Positions 1-11,115 of a stretch of 64,000 nt of DNA are shown here, piece after piece. The notes under the pieces are model-generated. The model was not told where the DNA came from. It saw nothing but the letters and a program-made list of their open reading frames with translations, and made no database searches. Numbering within the stretch: position 1 is the first letter of the stretch; every line of letters starts with the position of its first letter. The DNA is taken from assembly GCF_900005765.1 (NCBI RefSeq), contig NC_041692.1, positions 930,001 through 994,000 on the forward strand. Direction: 5' to 3'. The DNA comes from Plasmodium relictum. Its lineage: Eukaryota > Apicomplexa > Aconoidasida > Haemosporida > Plasmodiidae. The position numbers and the translations under genes are program-made.

Positions 1-2
1 TT

Positions 3-1477
3 TTAAAATATTTTGAATTGAAAGGATTACATATAAAAAAAAATGAAGTACATATTATGACTAATATCTTACATAGACCAACTGGAAGAATAATGATTTT
101 AATTGATAATATAAAAAAGCAAAATTTTAACTTTAATTTTGATAATTTTGAAAAAAATGAAGATAACAAGAATGATGATAAACAAATAGAGAATTATAAT
201 AACGGTAAAAATAGTAACATCACTGAAAACAGTAGAAATGATAATAAATTATTATGTGACAATAACCATGAAAGCAAAAAAGCGTTTAACGAAATAAATG
301 ACATAGTTATAAATAAGAAATATCATTCCAATTTAAAAAATTTATTTTCAGATTGTAAAATTCACTTGTGTGATAATTATGAAATTGAAAAGTTTGTTGA
401 AGAATGTGAAAGATTATTAAGATTTACTGAAGATATTAAAAGAATATCAAAATTTGAAAACTTAGATAAAATAGTTACTATAATAAATATACCTAGCTGT
501 TATGGCAGAAAAGAATTATCAGAAATTATTTATGAATGTGCTAATATTAAAGTGAAATTAAAAAATATAATATTTAGATTTAAAAAAAATGGAAACCAAA
601 GTGATTGTGCTTATGTATTATGTAATAATATAAATGAAGCAAATATTCTGATAAATAAAATGCAGGAATATCCTGTTGCAAAAAAATATCATTTAAAGGA
701 ATTTTACGGTACAGCTTTTTTATATGCATCAAAAAGTAATTTATTTATTAGTTCAGAAAAATTAGATTATTTAACTATTTTTTCAAAGTATAAAATATTT
801 ACATGTGGTTGGCATAAAGATATATCAATAAAAGAATTCGAAAATTTTTTAATAACTCTAAAAATATTTCCTTGCAAAATTATAAAAATTAATTATAACA
901 TTAAAGAAAGTGAAGAAGATATAACAAGAAATAATGGTGATGAAAAAAATGAAAAAGATAATAATAAATATGAATTAAGTGAAATAAACCCTAATCACAT
1001 AACCATTAATATTGATGAGTTATCAACCATAAGCAATAATCATAGTTCATTAAATGAACGAAATGATTTAAATACTTCATCTTTTATTTTATTTTTTGAG
1101 AATATGAGAATGACTAAAAAGGTGTTTACCAAATTAGAAAGACTTAAAAAAAAATGGAAAATATCTGCATCTAGTAATTTCTATGCATACCCTAAAATAG
1201 TAAGGAAGAAATAATTTGAAACTTTTATTGATATTTATCAAAATTATTTTAAAGAAAATTTTTTAATAAAAATTTTTTTACAACAAAAAAAAAAAAAAAA
1301 GATATTATTAATAAGAAAATATATATATATATAAAAGTATTTTATACTGAAATCAATATAAAAGTTTAATTTTTTTTTTTTTTATTTCAGCCCGATATTC
1401 ATTTTAATGATGATAATAATTACGCTGATGAAAATGAATATGAAGATTCTGATTTAGATGAAGAAATAGAATATTAA
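3..1477 (+). CDS. RRM-type RNA-binding protein, 5' end outside window
   Basis: The reading frame is open from base 3, so the 5' end probably lies upstream; the first ATG inside the window is at 57. Two exons: ..1199 and 1391..1477. The donor is ATA|GTAAGG and the acceptor follows a T-rich tract ending TTTCAG; both are phase 0. The second exon adds 28 acidic residues (DEDE-rich) before the stop. Three RRM-like units can be seen. The left edge has an RNP1-like RPTGRIMILID. About 474-740 has RNP2 'VTIINIP' and RNP1 'SDCAYVLCN'. About 790-1190 ends with 'SSFILFFENMRMTKK', interrupted by an Asn/Asp/Glu-rich insert. The first unit resembles the quasi-RRMs of hnRNP H/F proteins. A role in RNA processing is inferred from the fold only. 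I do not recognise the specific orthologue. Confidence 0.75.
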
Positions 1478-1640
1478 TTAAAAAAAAAATGAGTAAAATG
1501 AATATATTTAAAATGTATTTTAAAAAAAATATATTACTCCAGTAACATTTAATATGAATTATTTTATTTTAATTTAATTTGATTTTAATTTTTTTTATTT
1601 TATTTTTTATTTTTTGTTATATTTTAAAAAAATGTTGGCT

Positions 1641-4600
1641 TTATTTTATAATAGTTTTCCTAATTTTAGTATACAACCCAGTGCTTAAATCTATTCTGAT
1701 ACTTTTTACAAAATCTATTTCATATATTGTGCTAAAAAAAAAAATAAAATAAAAATAAAAAAAGAGATTAAATTTTACAATATATATATATATATAAAGA
1801 CATTTTTTTTTTAGTTTCATTTACTTTTTCTCTTTGTAAGTAAAAAAATCATCATTAATATTAAAATAATAATTCATAATTCTATTAATGTAATAAGTAA
1901 AATTAATCCATTTTTTTTCTTTAAAATAAGACCACTGGTATTCATAGACTTAAAAAAAAAAAGAATTAAATTAAAAAATAACACATATATATATATATAT
2001 TATTTTTTTTTTTTTTTTATATTTTTACATTGAGAGCTTTGACTTGGTGAATTTGAACTTAAAAAATTCTCATCTTCTAAATTCCAAATGATTTCTCTAA
2101 AAATAAAAAAAAGAAAATTTGTATATATATATGTATACGTTATTATATATGTATACGTATTTATATATATATAGGTATATTTACTTTTTTTCTTCGGGTT
2201 CTTCTATTTTATTGCTCTCTTCTTGTTTTATCATTAAATAAGGAATCATTTGATTATGTATATCAATAGAAAGCTCTTTTTCCTCTTGTTCCTTTTCATT
2301 AGTAATACTGTTAGTATCATCTTTTATTTTTTCTTTTTTCAAATTATTATCATTATTGTCATCTTTTAATTGATTATTTTCATTATTATATTTAGTATGC
2401 TCGTTTTCATTTACTTTATTATTCTGATATATTTCTTCACTTTTATATATTTCATCATCTTTATTTATTTTTTCAGGTATAATATCGTTAACTTGTTTCT
2501 TTTCCTTTGAGTCATCATTTTTATAAATGTCTATTAGAGATAATAATTGATTCTTTATATTTGCATCATTAATTTTAGAACTAAAATTTCTTTTTTTAAT
2601 GTTATTTACAATATTAATAATATCATCATATATCTCCATTTTGTGATCAATAATATTTCTTCCCTCACTTTCTAATATTTTTGTAGACAATGAAAATCGT
2701 TTATTATCATAATCAATATTTATTATAACTCCTTTTATTTTATCATTAATTTTAAATATGCTACTTAAATTAAGTATCTTTTTTTTGGATATTTCTGATA
2801 TATGAATTAATCCAACTATATCACAATATTTTACCATTAATCCATACTTGGAAATATGTATAATATCTACTTCAACTGCATCATATATATTAATATTTTT
2901 TAATTGTTGATTTTGTTCATATAGTATATTAGAAAAACTTAACTTATGAATATCTGTACAATAAACTTTTATTTTTTGGTTAACTAAGGTGTCTAATATT
3001 TTTTCTTCATCTTCTACTTTAACTTTATATTTACTTGATATAGAAGAAATATGAATAAATGTTTGTATATCATTATAAGAGGCACTTATTCCATTTTTTA
3101 AAATTGAGTTAACATGAACATCAAAAGGAATTTCCTTTGTTTTATATAATAATATTTTATTAAGATCATTAATTTTTTGTATATTTTTTAATGTTAACAA
3201 TATTTTATCTGTATACATTTTATATATTTCAAATATTAACTTATCATTAACTTTGAAAACATGCTCAATGTTGTCTATATTATAAGGCATCTGATCTACA
3301 TGTATTTCAGCATAAAAAGCGTGATTTATATCAACATATGCAATATTTTTTTCTACTCTGAATATTTTACCAAATACTAACTTTCCTACATACAATCTTT
3401 CATCAATATTTGATACCTCTTTGCTATCATAATTTAGTATACTGTGTTTATTAAATGTTAAATCAATTTCTTTGTCATGCTTTTCATTATCAATATAATT
3501 ACTAAAACCATATACATTTGTTATTATATCATTTGGTTTATAAATATCATATATTTTCTTATTGTAATTTTTTATTATATCAATTAATATGTATTTTTTT
3601 AGTTTCTTATTTGTTTTTAGTTCTTCTAAAATGCTATCATCTTTATAATTATTTATCTTATTATAAATATGTTTTTCATCACTATTATTACTGCAACTAT
3701 TACTATTGTCTAAGTGTTGAGTGATTTCACCCATTTTGTTTAAAATTTTATCACTGTTACTATTATTAATATTTTTCTCATTTTGTGAATTTTCATTTTT
3801 ATTAAATCTTTCTTTATTTTGTAAATTATCAATATTTTTTTTATCTTTAATTGCTTTTTTTATTTTTCTTACTCTCTCGTTAAATTCGTAATCAAAGTTT
3901 CCATATTTGGAAAAAAAATATTCTTCGAAATGCTCATGAATAAAAGTTAAAAAGTCATAATTATTTCTTTGTGGTTCTAATATATTTCTTTTAATATGCA
4001 TTTGTTTAAAATGTTTTTTATATGCTTCATATAATTCATCCAAGTAAAAACAATCCTTTTTTATTAGTTCTTCATTATTTAAATTATTATGTATAGTCAT
4101 AATGACTTTGTTAAGATCCTTGCTAAATTCTTTATACATACTTTCTTCTTCCTTTTCTTCTTTATTAATTATTTTTTTGCTACTTTCTACTGCATTATTT
4201 TTTATATTTTCTTCACTTTCTTCATTTTTTTCTATATCTTCACTATTATCTTTTTTATTATCTTCTCTTAATTTATATCCATTTTCTTTTTCAATTTCTT
4301 TCTGTTTATTCGTTTGATTATTATCATAATTCAATTCATTTGTTTGACACTCCATTTTATTTTTATAATTTTCAGATTTTTTCATATTATAAATTTTTTT
4401 ACCAATATGTTTGTATTTTATGAGAAAATTTCGTATACTTGCAGGAATTTTATTTTTTTTTAAAATAGAATCAATATCTTGTAATATATCTCCTTGATTA
4501 CTTTTAAAAGGCTCTAGATTTAGAATTTTATCCATTTCTAAAAGTATTTTTTTCTCATTTTTATAATCTTCACTATCATAAAATACACCAAAAAAATCAA

Positions 4601-5570
4601 AGGTGCTACTATTATTTACCATCGAATAGCCATTTATCAATTTATTGTATAATAGATCCTTTTCCTTTTTTGCTAATTCTAAATAATTTGTTTTATTATC
4701 ATCCTCTTTCTTTTTACTGAAATATACTTTTTTTAATGAACTTTCAATAATATCATAAGCATTATCTAAAATTTTATTTTTTGCTTTACCATCTTTTATT
4801 TTACTTATATGTTCAAAATTTTCTATATTATTCTCTGTTAATTTTTCTTCTATATCTTTTTCCGTATTGTTTAAAATAGTATCTAAATCTTCATAAATAT
4901 TTTGTTTTTTTCCATTTTGTTCCTTTAATTTCTTTTTTTCTTCTTTTATTCTCTTTTCTCTTTCAATAGTTTCCGGAAAATATGCATTCAACAATTCTTT
5001 ATAAGAATATTCCTATATTTAATATATATATATACATCAAAAATAAAATAAAAAAGTAATTATAGCAATAAAATAAGTATAAATATACGTAAACCAACAT
5101 TATCCAAACAAAAATTAATATATACACATATGAAGAGAAGCAATGTCAAAATCATAAAAAAATTAAAATACCTCGTCAGCTAAATCTTTTAAACTAGGAG
5201 CTATATCTTTATAAATATATGGAATATAACTCTCAACTTCATCATCTTTATTTTTGCTCAAGAGAGAACAAATCTTTCTTTTTTTTTTTTTATATTTATC
5301 TGTCTTATTTCCTATCTAATCAATTGAAAAATTCAAAATATTTAATAATAGTAGTATACTTATTCTTTTTTTTATTTATATTATCTATTTTATAAATATA
5401 ATGTCATTATTATTTAATCTTTATTATAATTATGTTATTGTTATTGATCTTATTTTATTTTTTTTTTTTTTTATATTTACATAATTGCTGAACGTTGGTC
5501 TATGTTTTATGAATGATGATACATTAAATATAGCAAATCCCAACATCAAAAACGATTTTAAAAAAATCAT
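1641..5570 (-). CDS. Apicoplast-targeted S1-domain protein with C-terminal WWE domain
   Basis: Six exons (complement): 5481-5570, 5172-5315, 2185-5012, 2029-2096, 1825-1948, 1641-1731. All junctions are GT-AG and in phase, giving 1114 residues. Exon 1 encodes a signal peptide starting MIFLKSFLMLGFAIF. Exon 2 is Lys/Arg-rich (KKKKRK), so together they form a textbook bipartite apicoplast leader. A long charged region follows. Then come three S1 (OB-fold) units at about residues 620-687, 706-774 (divergent) and 787-856; the third carries 'YGLMVKYCDIVGLIHISEI'. The last three exons carry a WWE-like domain at about 1045-1114: W1049, W1057, 'TIYEIDFVKS' and 'STGLYTKIRK'. S1 units bind RNA, as in ribosomal protein S1. 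WWE domains in other eukaryotes mediate protein or ADP-ribose contacts in PARP and ubiquitin-ligase proteins. A plastid translation or RNA role is inferred. The large exon alone starts at TTG, so upstream exons are required. Confidence 0.82.
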
Positions 5571-6124
5571 TGTTACATTTTTAAAATAAAAGAAAAAAAA
5601 TAAATTAAAAACATATTATTATATTTAAAAATTATAAAGTTATTAAACTAAATCATATTATGAAAAAAAAGTTTATTATGCTTTTGGCTAAAAAATAATC
5701 GGTAAAATAAAATTCACATAAAGTATTATTACTATAAACAATAATATTGTTTAGTTTTTTCTTTTTTAATATACCATTATGAAAAACTTTTGTATTTTTT
5801 TACTTTTATGTGATATAAAATTTTTTTTATCTTATTTAATGTTACACAAAAAAAAAAAAAAAAAAAAAAACATATACAGTTTTTTTTTTTTTAATATAGT
5901 TTTTTATTATTATTTCAGTGAATATTTAAATACAAAAGAAAATTTAAATGAAATGAAAACTTTTTTTATAGATAGTCAAAATGGATATCATGAAAAATAA
6001 GAATAAGAATTTTTTTTTCATTTTAAATTAAATCATACAATTAAAAAGATATTTTTTTACGTAATATCTTTGATTTTTGTAATGCTAAATTAAAATAATA
6101 ATAATAAAACAAAATGAATAAAAA
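5571..6124. other. Intergenic region between divergent genes, with one doubtful small ORF
   Basis: A 554-base spacer between the divergent starts of the S1-WWE gene and the 469-residue gene, so it probably holds both promoters. It contains a poly(A) run at about 5849-5870, a T-rich tract ending ATTTCAG at 5918, and the small ORF described separately. No defined regulatory motif is recognised. Confidence 0.5.
5779..6000 (+). CDS. Possible two-exon small protein (47 residues), doubtful
   Basis: The unspliced frame from ATG 5779 to 6000 encodes 73 residues, but it runs through a poly(A) block and a poly(T) block followed by ATTTCAG, which looks like an intron 3' end. If the donor is AT|GTTACAC (about 5841/5842) and the acceptor is the AG at 5917-5918, the phases match. 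The product would be about 47 residues: a hydrophobic N-terminus (MKNFCIFLLLCDIKFFLSYL) and a polar tail ending SQNGYHEK. The donor is atypical for this genome, where GTAA is the rule. No family is recognised. It could be a short membrane-anchored protein or chance open sequence in the shared promoter region. Confidence 0.25.
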   Translation: MKNFCIFLLLCDIKFFLSYLMLHKKKKKKKNIYSFFFFNIVFYYYFSEYLNTKENLNEMKTFFIDSQNGYHEK

Positions 6125-7534
6125 ATGATAATAAAAGAATATAATAATATAAGAAAAGGTTGCCTGAATTGTTATTTTAACAGATCATATAAAAGTAAAA
6201 TATCATATAAAGATAAGAATTTGAACTTATGTGTAGCTTTTAATAACAATGCAAATATAAACCATGAGAAATTTGACAGTAACTTTTATTTATATAATAT
6301 AAATTCAACCATTTTCAAATTGGTCAAATATATTCATATATTTAAGAAAAAATACAAAAACGATATTGATTTAAATAACAAAACAAATGATAAATATAAA
6401 ATTGAACAGATATTCATGTGCTATATTTCTATTTACAAAAATATAAAGAGAAATTTATTTTTAAAATTAACATTAGAAATTTTTAAAGTTCCTTGTTTAA
6501 ATAAAAAAATAACTGATGATAAAGAATTTTATGAAGAACTTTTAAATGAAGTAATTAAATGCAGAAAAGCAAAAGATTTAGAGAAATCTATTTTTTATGA
6601 ATACATAATAAAAATTTTATCACTATTTTTAATGAATTTTAATTTTTTTAATGAAAATTTCCAAAGAATTTTTTTTATAGAAACAATAAAAATTATAAAA
6701 AATGAAGAAAATATAAATTCCTTTTTGAGAAATTTCACTTATTTTCTTTCTTGTATTTCATTTTATAATAGAATTTTAAAAAAAGAATTATATGGTAATA
6801 AACCTGTTCTTTTAAATATTTCATCTAATAGTCAAATTTTTTTAAATCAAATAAAAAAAAATACTATAATGGATTCTTTACCTTTAATTTTAGATATTTT
6901 TGATAAAATTCAAAATTATAATTATTTTAATGAAATTGATATATGTAATATTTTTGATTTCTTAAATGAATTCAAAAAGACACATAAAATAAAAACACTT
7001 ATATATAAAAATATTCAAAAATATTTTACTTCCTCAAGCCAAATAAAGAATTTATGTTTCTTTTTATATTTAATTTCAAATTGTAATAATACAGATCACC
7101 AAAATATATATACATATATATATAATATTATATTTTTAAAAAGAAAAGAATTAACTGATGTTAAAAATATAAATCTTTTTTTATTAAGTATAATAAAATA
7201 TAAAAATGAAAAAAGTGTTTTGGAGAAAAATAAAAAGAAAAGAAATAATTTAATAAAAAGAAGAAATTTAAATAAAATTAATAATATAAACAAAAAATTT
7301 GAATTATGTTTAAAATTAAAGTATAGATTTATTAAAAAGAGAAAAATGATTAATGAAAAAATTATGTATTTTTTTATTAAGAATCACTTTATTTATTTAA
7401 TTAGAAAAAAAAAAATAAATACTAAATACATGAAAACATTCCATCAATATTTTTTGTTTTATCACATAAAAAAAAACTTTACAAGAAAAAAAAGTTATAT
7501 ATCACCTATAAATATAATTAAAAATTATAGATAA
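6125..7534 (+). CDS. Conserved-looking protein of unknown function (469 residues)
   Basis: One uninterrupted frame from ATG 6125 to TAA 7534. The product is basic and rich in Ile, Lys, Asn and Phe. Unlike most neighbours it has almost no low-complexity insert until a very Lys/Arg-rich end (about residues 365-469). The middle (about 110-360) is a run of amphipathic helices with recurring Phe/Leu spacing, which suggests a helical-repeat scaffold. Such helical, basic proteins in Plasmodium include organelle RNA-binding repeat proteins, but I see no diagnostic RAP domain or repeat consensus, so that is only an alternative. There is no convincing signal peptide. It converges on the next gene, 494 bases away. 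Confidence 0.7.
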   Translation: MIIKEYNNIRKGCLNCYFNRSYKSKISYKDKNLNLCVAFNNNANINHEKFDSNFYLYNINSTIFKLVKYIHIFKKKYKNDIDLNNKTNDKYKIEQIFMCYISIYKNIKRNLFLKLTLEIFKVPCLNKKITDDKEFYEELLNEVIKCRKAKDLEKSIFYEYIIKILSLFLMNFNFFNENFQRIFFIETIKIIKNEENINSFLRNFTYFLSCISFYNRILKKELYGNKPVLLNISSNSQIFLNQIKKNTIMDSLPLILDIFDKIQNYNYFNEIDICNIFDFLNEFKKTHKIKTLIYKNIQKYFTSSSQIKNLCFFLYLISNCNNTDHQNIYTYIYNIIFLKRKELTDVKNINLFLLSIIKYKNEKSVLEKNKKKRNNLIKRRNLNKINNINKKFELCLKLKYRFIKKRKMINEKIMYFFIKNHFIYLIRKKKINTKYMKTFHQYFLFYHIKKNFTRKKSYISPINIIKNYR

Positions 7535-8028
7535 AATTACAAAAATTAAGAAAAAAAAAGACATTCAAAATTTCAATTTAATCTTAATAAATAAATAGTA
7601 AATTATATTATAATTGATAAATATAGTTGTTATTAATAAAAAAAAAAAAAAATTAAATATATATATAATCAGGAAAAGTTAAAATTAAATGTGTATATAG
7701 ATGTGTAATATGATATAAATAATACCTCGACAAAAAAAAAACTTAAATATATTAGAATAGAAATATTATATTATCTTGCTTTTTTAATTCAAAAAAAGAA
7801 AAAAAGAAGAAAAATAATTAAAAAGAACTTTTCATATATAAAAAGAAATGTAACCTTAATTATTAATTATATAAATTCTTTTTTTTTTTTTTTTAGTATA
7901 TTTAAAATGTATATATTATATTTAACTTTAAAAAAAAAAAAAATTATATAACATACTAAAAAGTACATAAGAATAATACATTATTAAATGAAGAAAAATA
8001 TAGAACATTTTTTAAAACATTTTTTTAA
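7535..8028. other. Spacer between convergent 3' ends
   Basis: 494 bases of A+T-rich sequence with several poly(A)/poly(T) tracts, for example about 7640-7653 and 7877-7895. Presumably it carries the two 3' untranslated regions. No gene or structured RNA is evident. Confidence 0.5.
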
Positions 8029-11000
8029 TTATTTAACACATTTACTATTAACATACTGACTAATAAAAGAAATATAATTTTTTTCTTCAAAGTATTCATC
8101 TTTGTTTTTTTCAATGTGAGTTATATAGTAAATTGGCTTTAACTGAAAATGAAATTTTATTTTATCATAAACATAATTAAAACATAAGGTGAAATGAATG
8201 GAAATAATTTCTTTATTTTTGTTTGTATATTTCAATTTATAATATTCATTCTTTTTTAATTCATCAGATATGTTAAAATAAATATTATAATAAAGAATAT
8301 AATTTTTCAATAGGTAATTTTGAACATATAAGTAATTATATTTATAAATATCATCAGAATAATTAATTTTTTTTACATATAATAAATATACTTCATCATT
8401 AATAGTATAAATATTTTCTAATAAATCTAATTGAACATTCATATCATAATTTTCAAGGTTTTTCAGAAATGGAGTAAATGTTTTGTTATTATAATTTATA
8501 TATTCGAAAACTTTATTTAGTTGTGTATTTATATCATATATGTGTATATTCGATAACCTTAGGAAAAATAAATGAGTTATTTCACTCTTATTGAAATAAT
8601 AAGGAATTAAAATTTTTTTTTTTTCTTTATTCATTATATTAATTAATTTAAAAGTATTTACTTTTTTATTTTCACAAATATAAATGTCATTATAAATATT
8701 TTTTATATTATTCATTTCAAATATTCTGTTTATATTTACAAAAGTGGATGCTTCACTTGAATTATTTTTTAAATTATGATTATTTGAATAATTTTTTATT
8801 GTATCATTAAAAATATTCAATATGTTATCATTATTACTGTAGTAGAAATTATCATTTAACGTATAAGAATTTATGTTTTTAATTTCTTCTCTTTTAAAGT
8901 TATTACTTAAATTCATAAAACTGTTATCATTAAGAACAGGAAAAATATATTTTTCTCCTCTTTCAAAATATTCTGTTTTATCTTCAACTTTCCTTTTATT
9001 CATTAACAGAAAAAGATTTTCTAATGAATTGAATATTATAAAAAATGAAAAAAATAAATACTCTGTAATATTTTTCATGTAAAAAAAACAAATGCCATCA
9101 TTTCTTATACTAACTTTTATAATATTATCAATTTTGTTACATGTATTAAAATAATATTTCTTATCATCAGGAAAAATATTCCTCAAATTATTAATCTCTT
9201 TAATTTCATTAAAACATAATGATCTTTCATAATATTCTTCTTTTTCTTTTTGTGTTATCCCATTGGTAATAATATTGAAATCTTTTGTAAAATATTTAAA
9301 AGTAGTATTATAATTTTTATCATTTTTAAAATTATTATTTAAATTCTTATATTCAACATCAAAACTTTTATTTATTAATTCCTTACTATCAAAATCATGT
9401 TTGTTTATACATACGGCATATAATAATGATAAATGATGAGTATTTTTACAGAGAAATTCTACATTTTCGAAAATTTTGTAACAACTTTCAGGCAATAGAA
9501 ATTCTATAATGTTGTTTGTTATTTTTATATTTTGATTTTTTGAATTTATGATTATTTTTTTAAAACATTTCTTTAACTTTACATATATATCATTTAAATG
9601 GTCTATATAAGATTCTTCATTATTGTTATTGTATTGAACATCTTTTTTATGTTCAGGATTTATGTTCTCTTCCACTGATATGTTATGATAAGAAAAAGAA
9701 GAAACTAATTTAATTTTTTTTTTCACAAACAAATGATAATAAAAAAAATAAGCAATAAATAACGGATATAAAAAACATATGTTAAAATTGTCATAAATAT
9801 TAAATAATTGTGATAAAAAAATATATTCATAGCTCAAATTATAACTATTATTTTTATCTACTTCATTTTCATTAATGTATCTATGATAAGGAACAATTAA
9901 ATAATAATAAGCAGAAAAACATAGTCCATTTCCATTTAAAATTATATAATTATTAAATTTCGTACTTTTTATATCATGCATTTTTATTTCTTGTGTTAAA
10001 AAATTAATATAAATAAAATCATTAATTTTTACAAAATTTTCTTGTAAATAATTTTCCTTTTTATAGGATATAATGTCATTTAAAATATTTTTTAATTCTT
10101 TTTTTTCAAAAAACTGCCACTTAATATTTAAAATCTTTTCAGAAGAATAAAAAACTTTCAGATTTTCCGAATAAATTTCTTCTTCAATGAATTTATGATT
10201 AATATAGGGATATATGCTAAACATATTGTATATGTGTATAAATATCTTTATTTTTTCTTTTAAAAATGAAGGGTAATTATGAATATAAAATTGGAAACAT
10301 TGAATATCATCATCCTCATTATTATTATTATTATTATCATTATTTAATTTCATTTTATTATTGTATATGTACTCATAAATATCATTATCTGGATTAAATG
10401 TAGGTGTTTCCGTTATATTTTTATGTTGAAATAAATTATTATTAATTTCCTTATATATGTAATTTTTATTTTCATATATACATATATTTTTGCAGCCAAC
10501 GAATTTTATTATACTGACATCATTAAATAAACATTCTGCTCTATTATTATGATAAATATTGAATATCTTTACATCATTTTTATCATAATTATTGTTTAAG
10601 TTATTATGAATTATGTGTTTTAAGCAATAAAATTCCTTATTGTGTTGTTTTTTTCTATGAGTATCTTCCTTAAATAATGCATTGCCTTCATTAATATTTC
10701 TATTAATGTGCATAGAATCAGAAACTAAAATATTATTTCCTACATGACTTAAATCACAATTATTTTCATTTATACATTTTATTTTTTCATAAGATGGTTT
10801 TTTATTGATATCATCTATTTTATTCATAACATTTTTCATATGTGCATTATTAGTGCTTTCATTTACTTTATTAAATTTCGAATTTTCTAATTTTTTTTTA
10901 TTTAAACCTAAGAAATTCAAAGCATTTCTTTTAGTAAAATTATTAAACGTATCATCTGAAAAATTAGCATATTCAGTATCATCTGAAATATTATTTTTCT

Positions 11001-11115
11001 TTTTAACTTCATTTTCATTGTCTATACTAGAATTATATGATAAATCAAGGGAATAATTATCATTCGATAAAGATACGTCGTTTTCAACAATATGAAAAAA
11101 TTGCTTTTTATTCAT
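8029..11115 (-). CDS. Unknown Asn-rich protein (1028 residues)
   Basis: A single uninterrupted frame starting at ATG 11115-11113. The N-terminal 270 residues are low-complexity, rich in Asn, Asp, Ser and Lys, including an Asn/Asp run at about 259-270. The rest alternates hydrophobic/aromatic blocks with Asn-rich loops. A strongly hydrophobic block at about 445-465 (FLYPLFIAYFFYYHLF) could be a membrane segment or a buried core. The C-terminal 150 residues are Tyr/Ile-rich with beta-like alternation and end SKCVK. No signal peptide and no catalytic motif were recognised. It starts head-to-head with the secreted-protein gene at 12641, leaving 1.5 kb between the two starts. I do not recognise the family. 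Confidence 0.75.
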   Translation of the reverse strand: MNKKQFFHIVENDVSLSNDNYSLDLSYNSSIDNENEVKKKNNISDDTEYANFSDDTFNNFTKRNALNFLGLNKKKLENSKFNKVNESTNNAHMKNVMNKIDDINKKPSYEKIKCINENNCDLSHVGNNILVSDSMHINRNINEGNALFKEDTHRKKQHNKEFYCLKHIIHNNLNNNYDKNDVKIFNIYHNNRAECLFNDVSIIKFVGCKNICIYENKNYIYKEINNNLFQHKNITETPTFNPDNDIYEYIYNNKMKLNNDNNNNNNEDDDIQCFQFYIHNYPSFLKEKIKIFIHIYNMFSIYPYINHKFIEEEIYSENLKVFYSSEKILNIKWQFFEKKELKNILNDIISYKKENYLQENFVKINDFIYINFLTQEIKMHDIKSTKFNNYIILNGNGLCFSAYYYLIVPYHRYINENEVDKNNSYNLSYEYIFLSQLFNIYDNFNICFLYPLFIAYFFYYHLFVKKKIKLVSSFSYHNISVEENINPEHKKDVQYNNNNEESYIDHLNDIYVKLKKCFKKIIINSKNQNIKITNNIIEFLLPESCYKIFENVEFLCKNTHHLSLLYAVCINKHDFDSKELINKSFDVEYKNLNNNFKNDKNYNTTFKYFTKDFNIITNGITQKEKEEYYERSLCFNEIKEINNLRNIFPDDKKYYFNTCNKIDNIIKVSIRNDGICFFYMKNITEYLFFSFFIIFNSLENLFLLMNKRKVEDKTEYFERGEKYIFPVLNDNSFMNLSNNFKREEIKNINSYTLNDNFYYSNNDNILNIFNDTIKNYSNNHNLKNNSSEASTFVNINRIFEMNNIKNIYNDIYICENKKVNTFKLINIMNKEKKKILIPYYFNKSEITHLFFLRLSNIHIYDINTQLNKVFEYINYNNKTFTPFLKNLENYDMNVQLDLLENIYTINDEVYLLYVKKINYSDDIYKYNYLYVQNYLLKNYILYYNIYFNISDELKKNEYYKLKYTNKNKEIISIHFTLCFNYVYDKIKFHFQLKPIYYITHIEKNKDEYFEEKNYISFISQYVNSKCVK

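Noticed and set aside
4992-4994. TTG as the start of the large S1 exon
   Set aside because: Upstream exons with a signal peptide join it in phase, so this is internal sequence.
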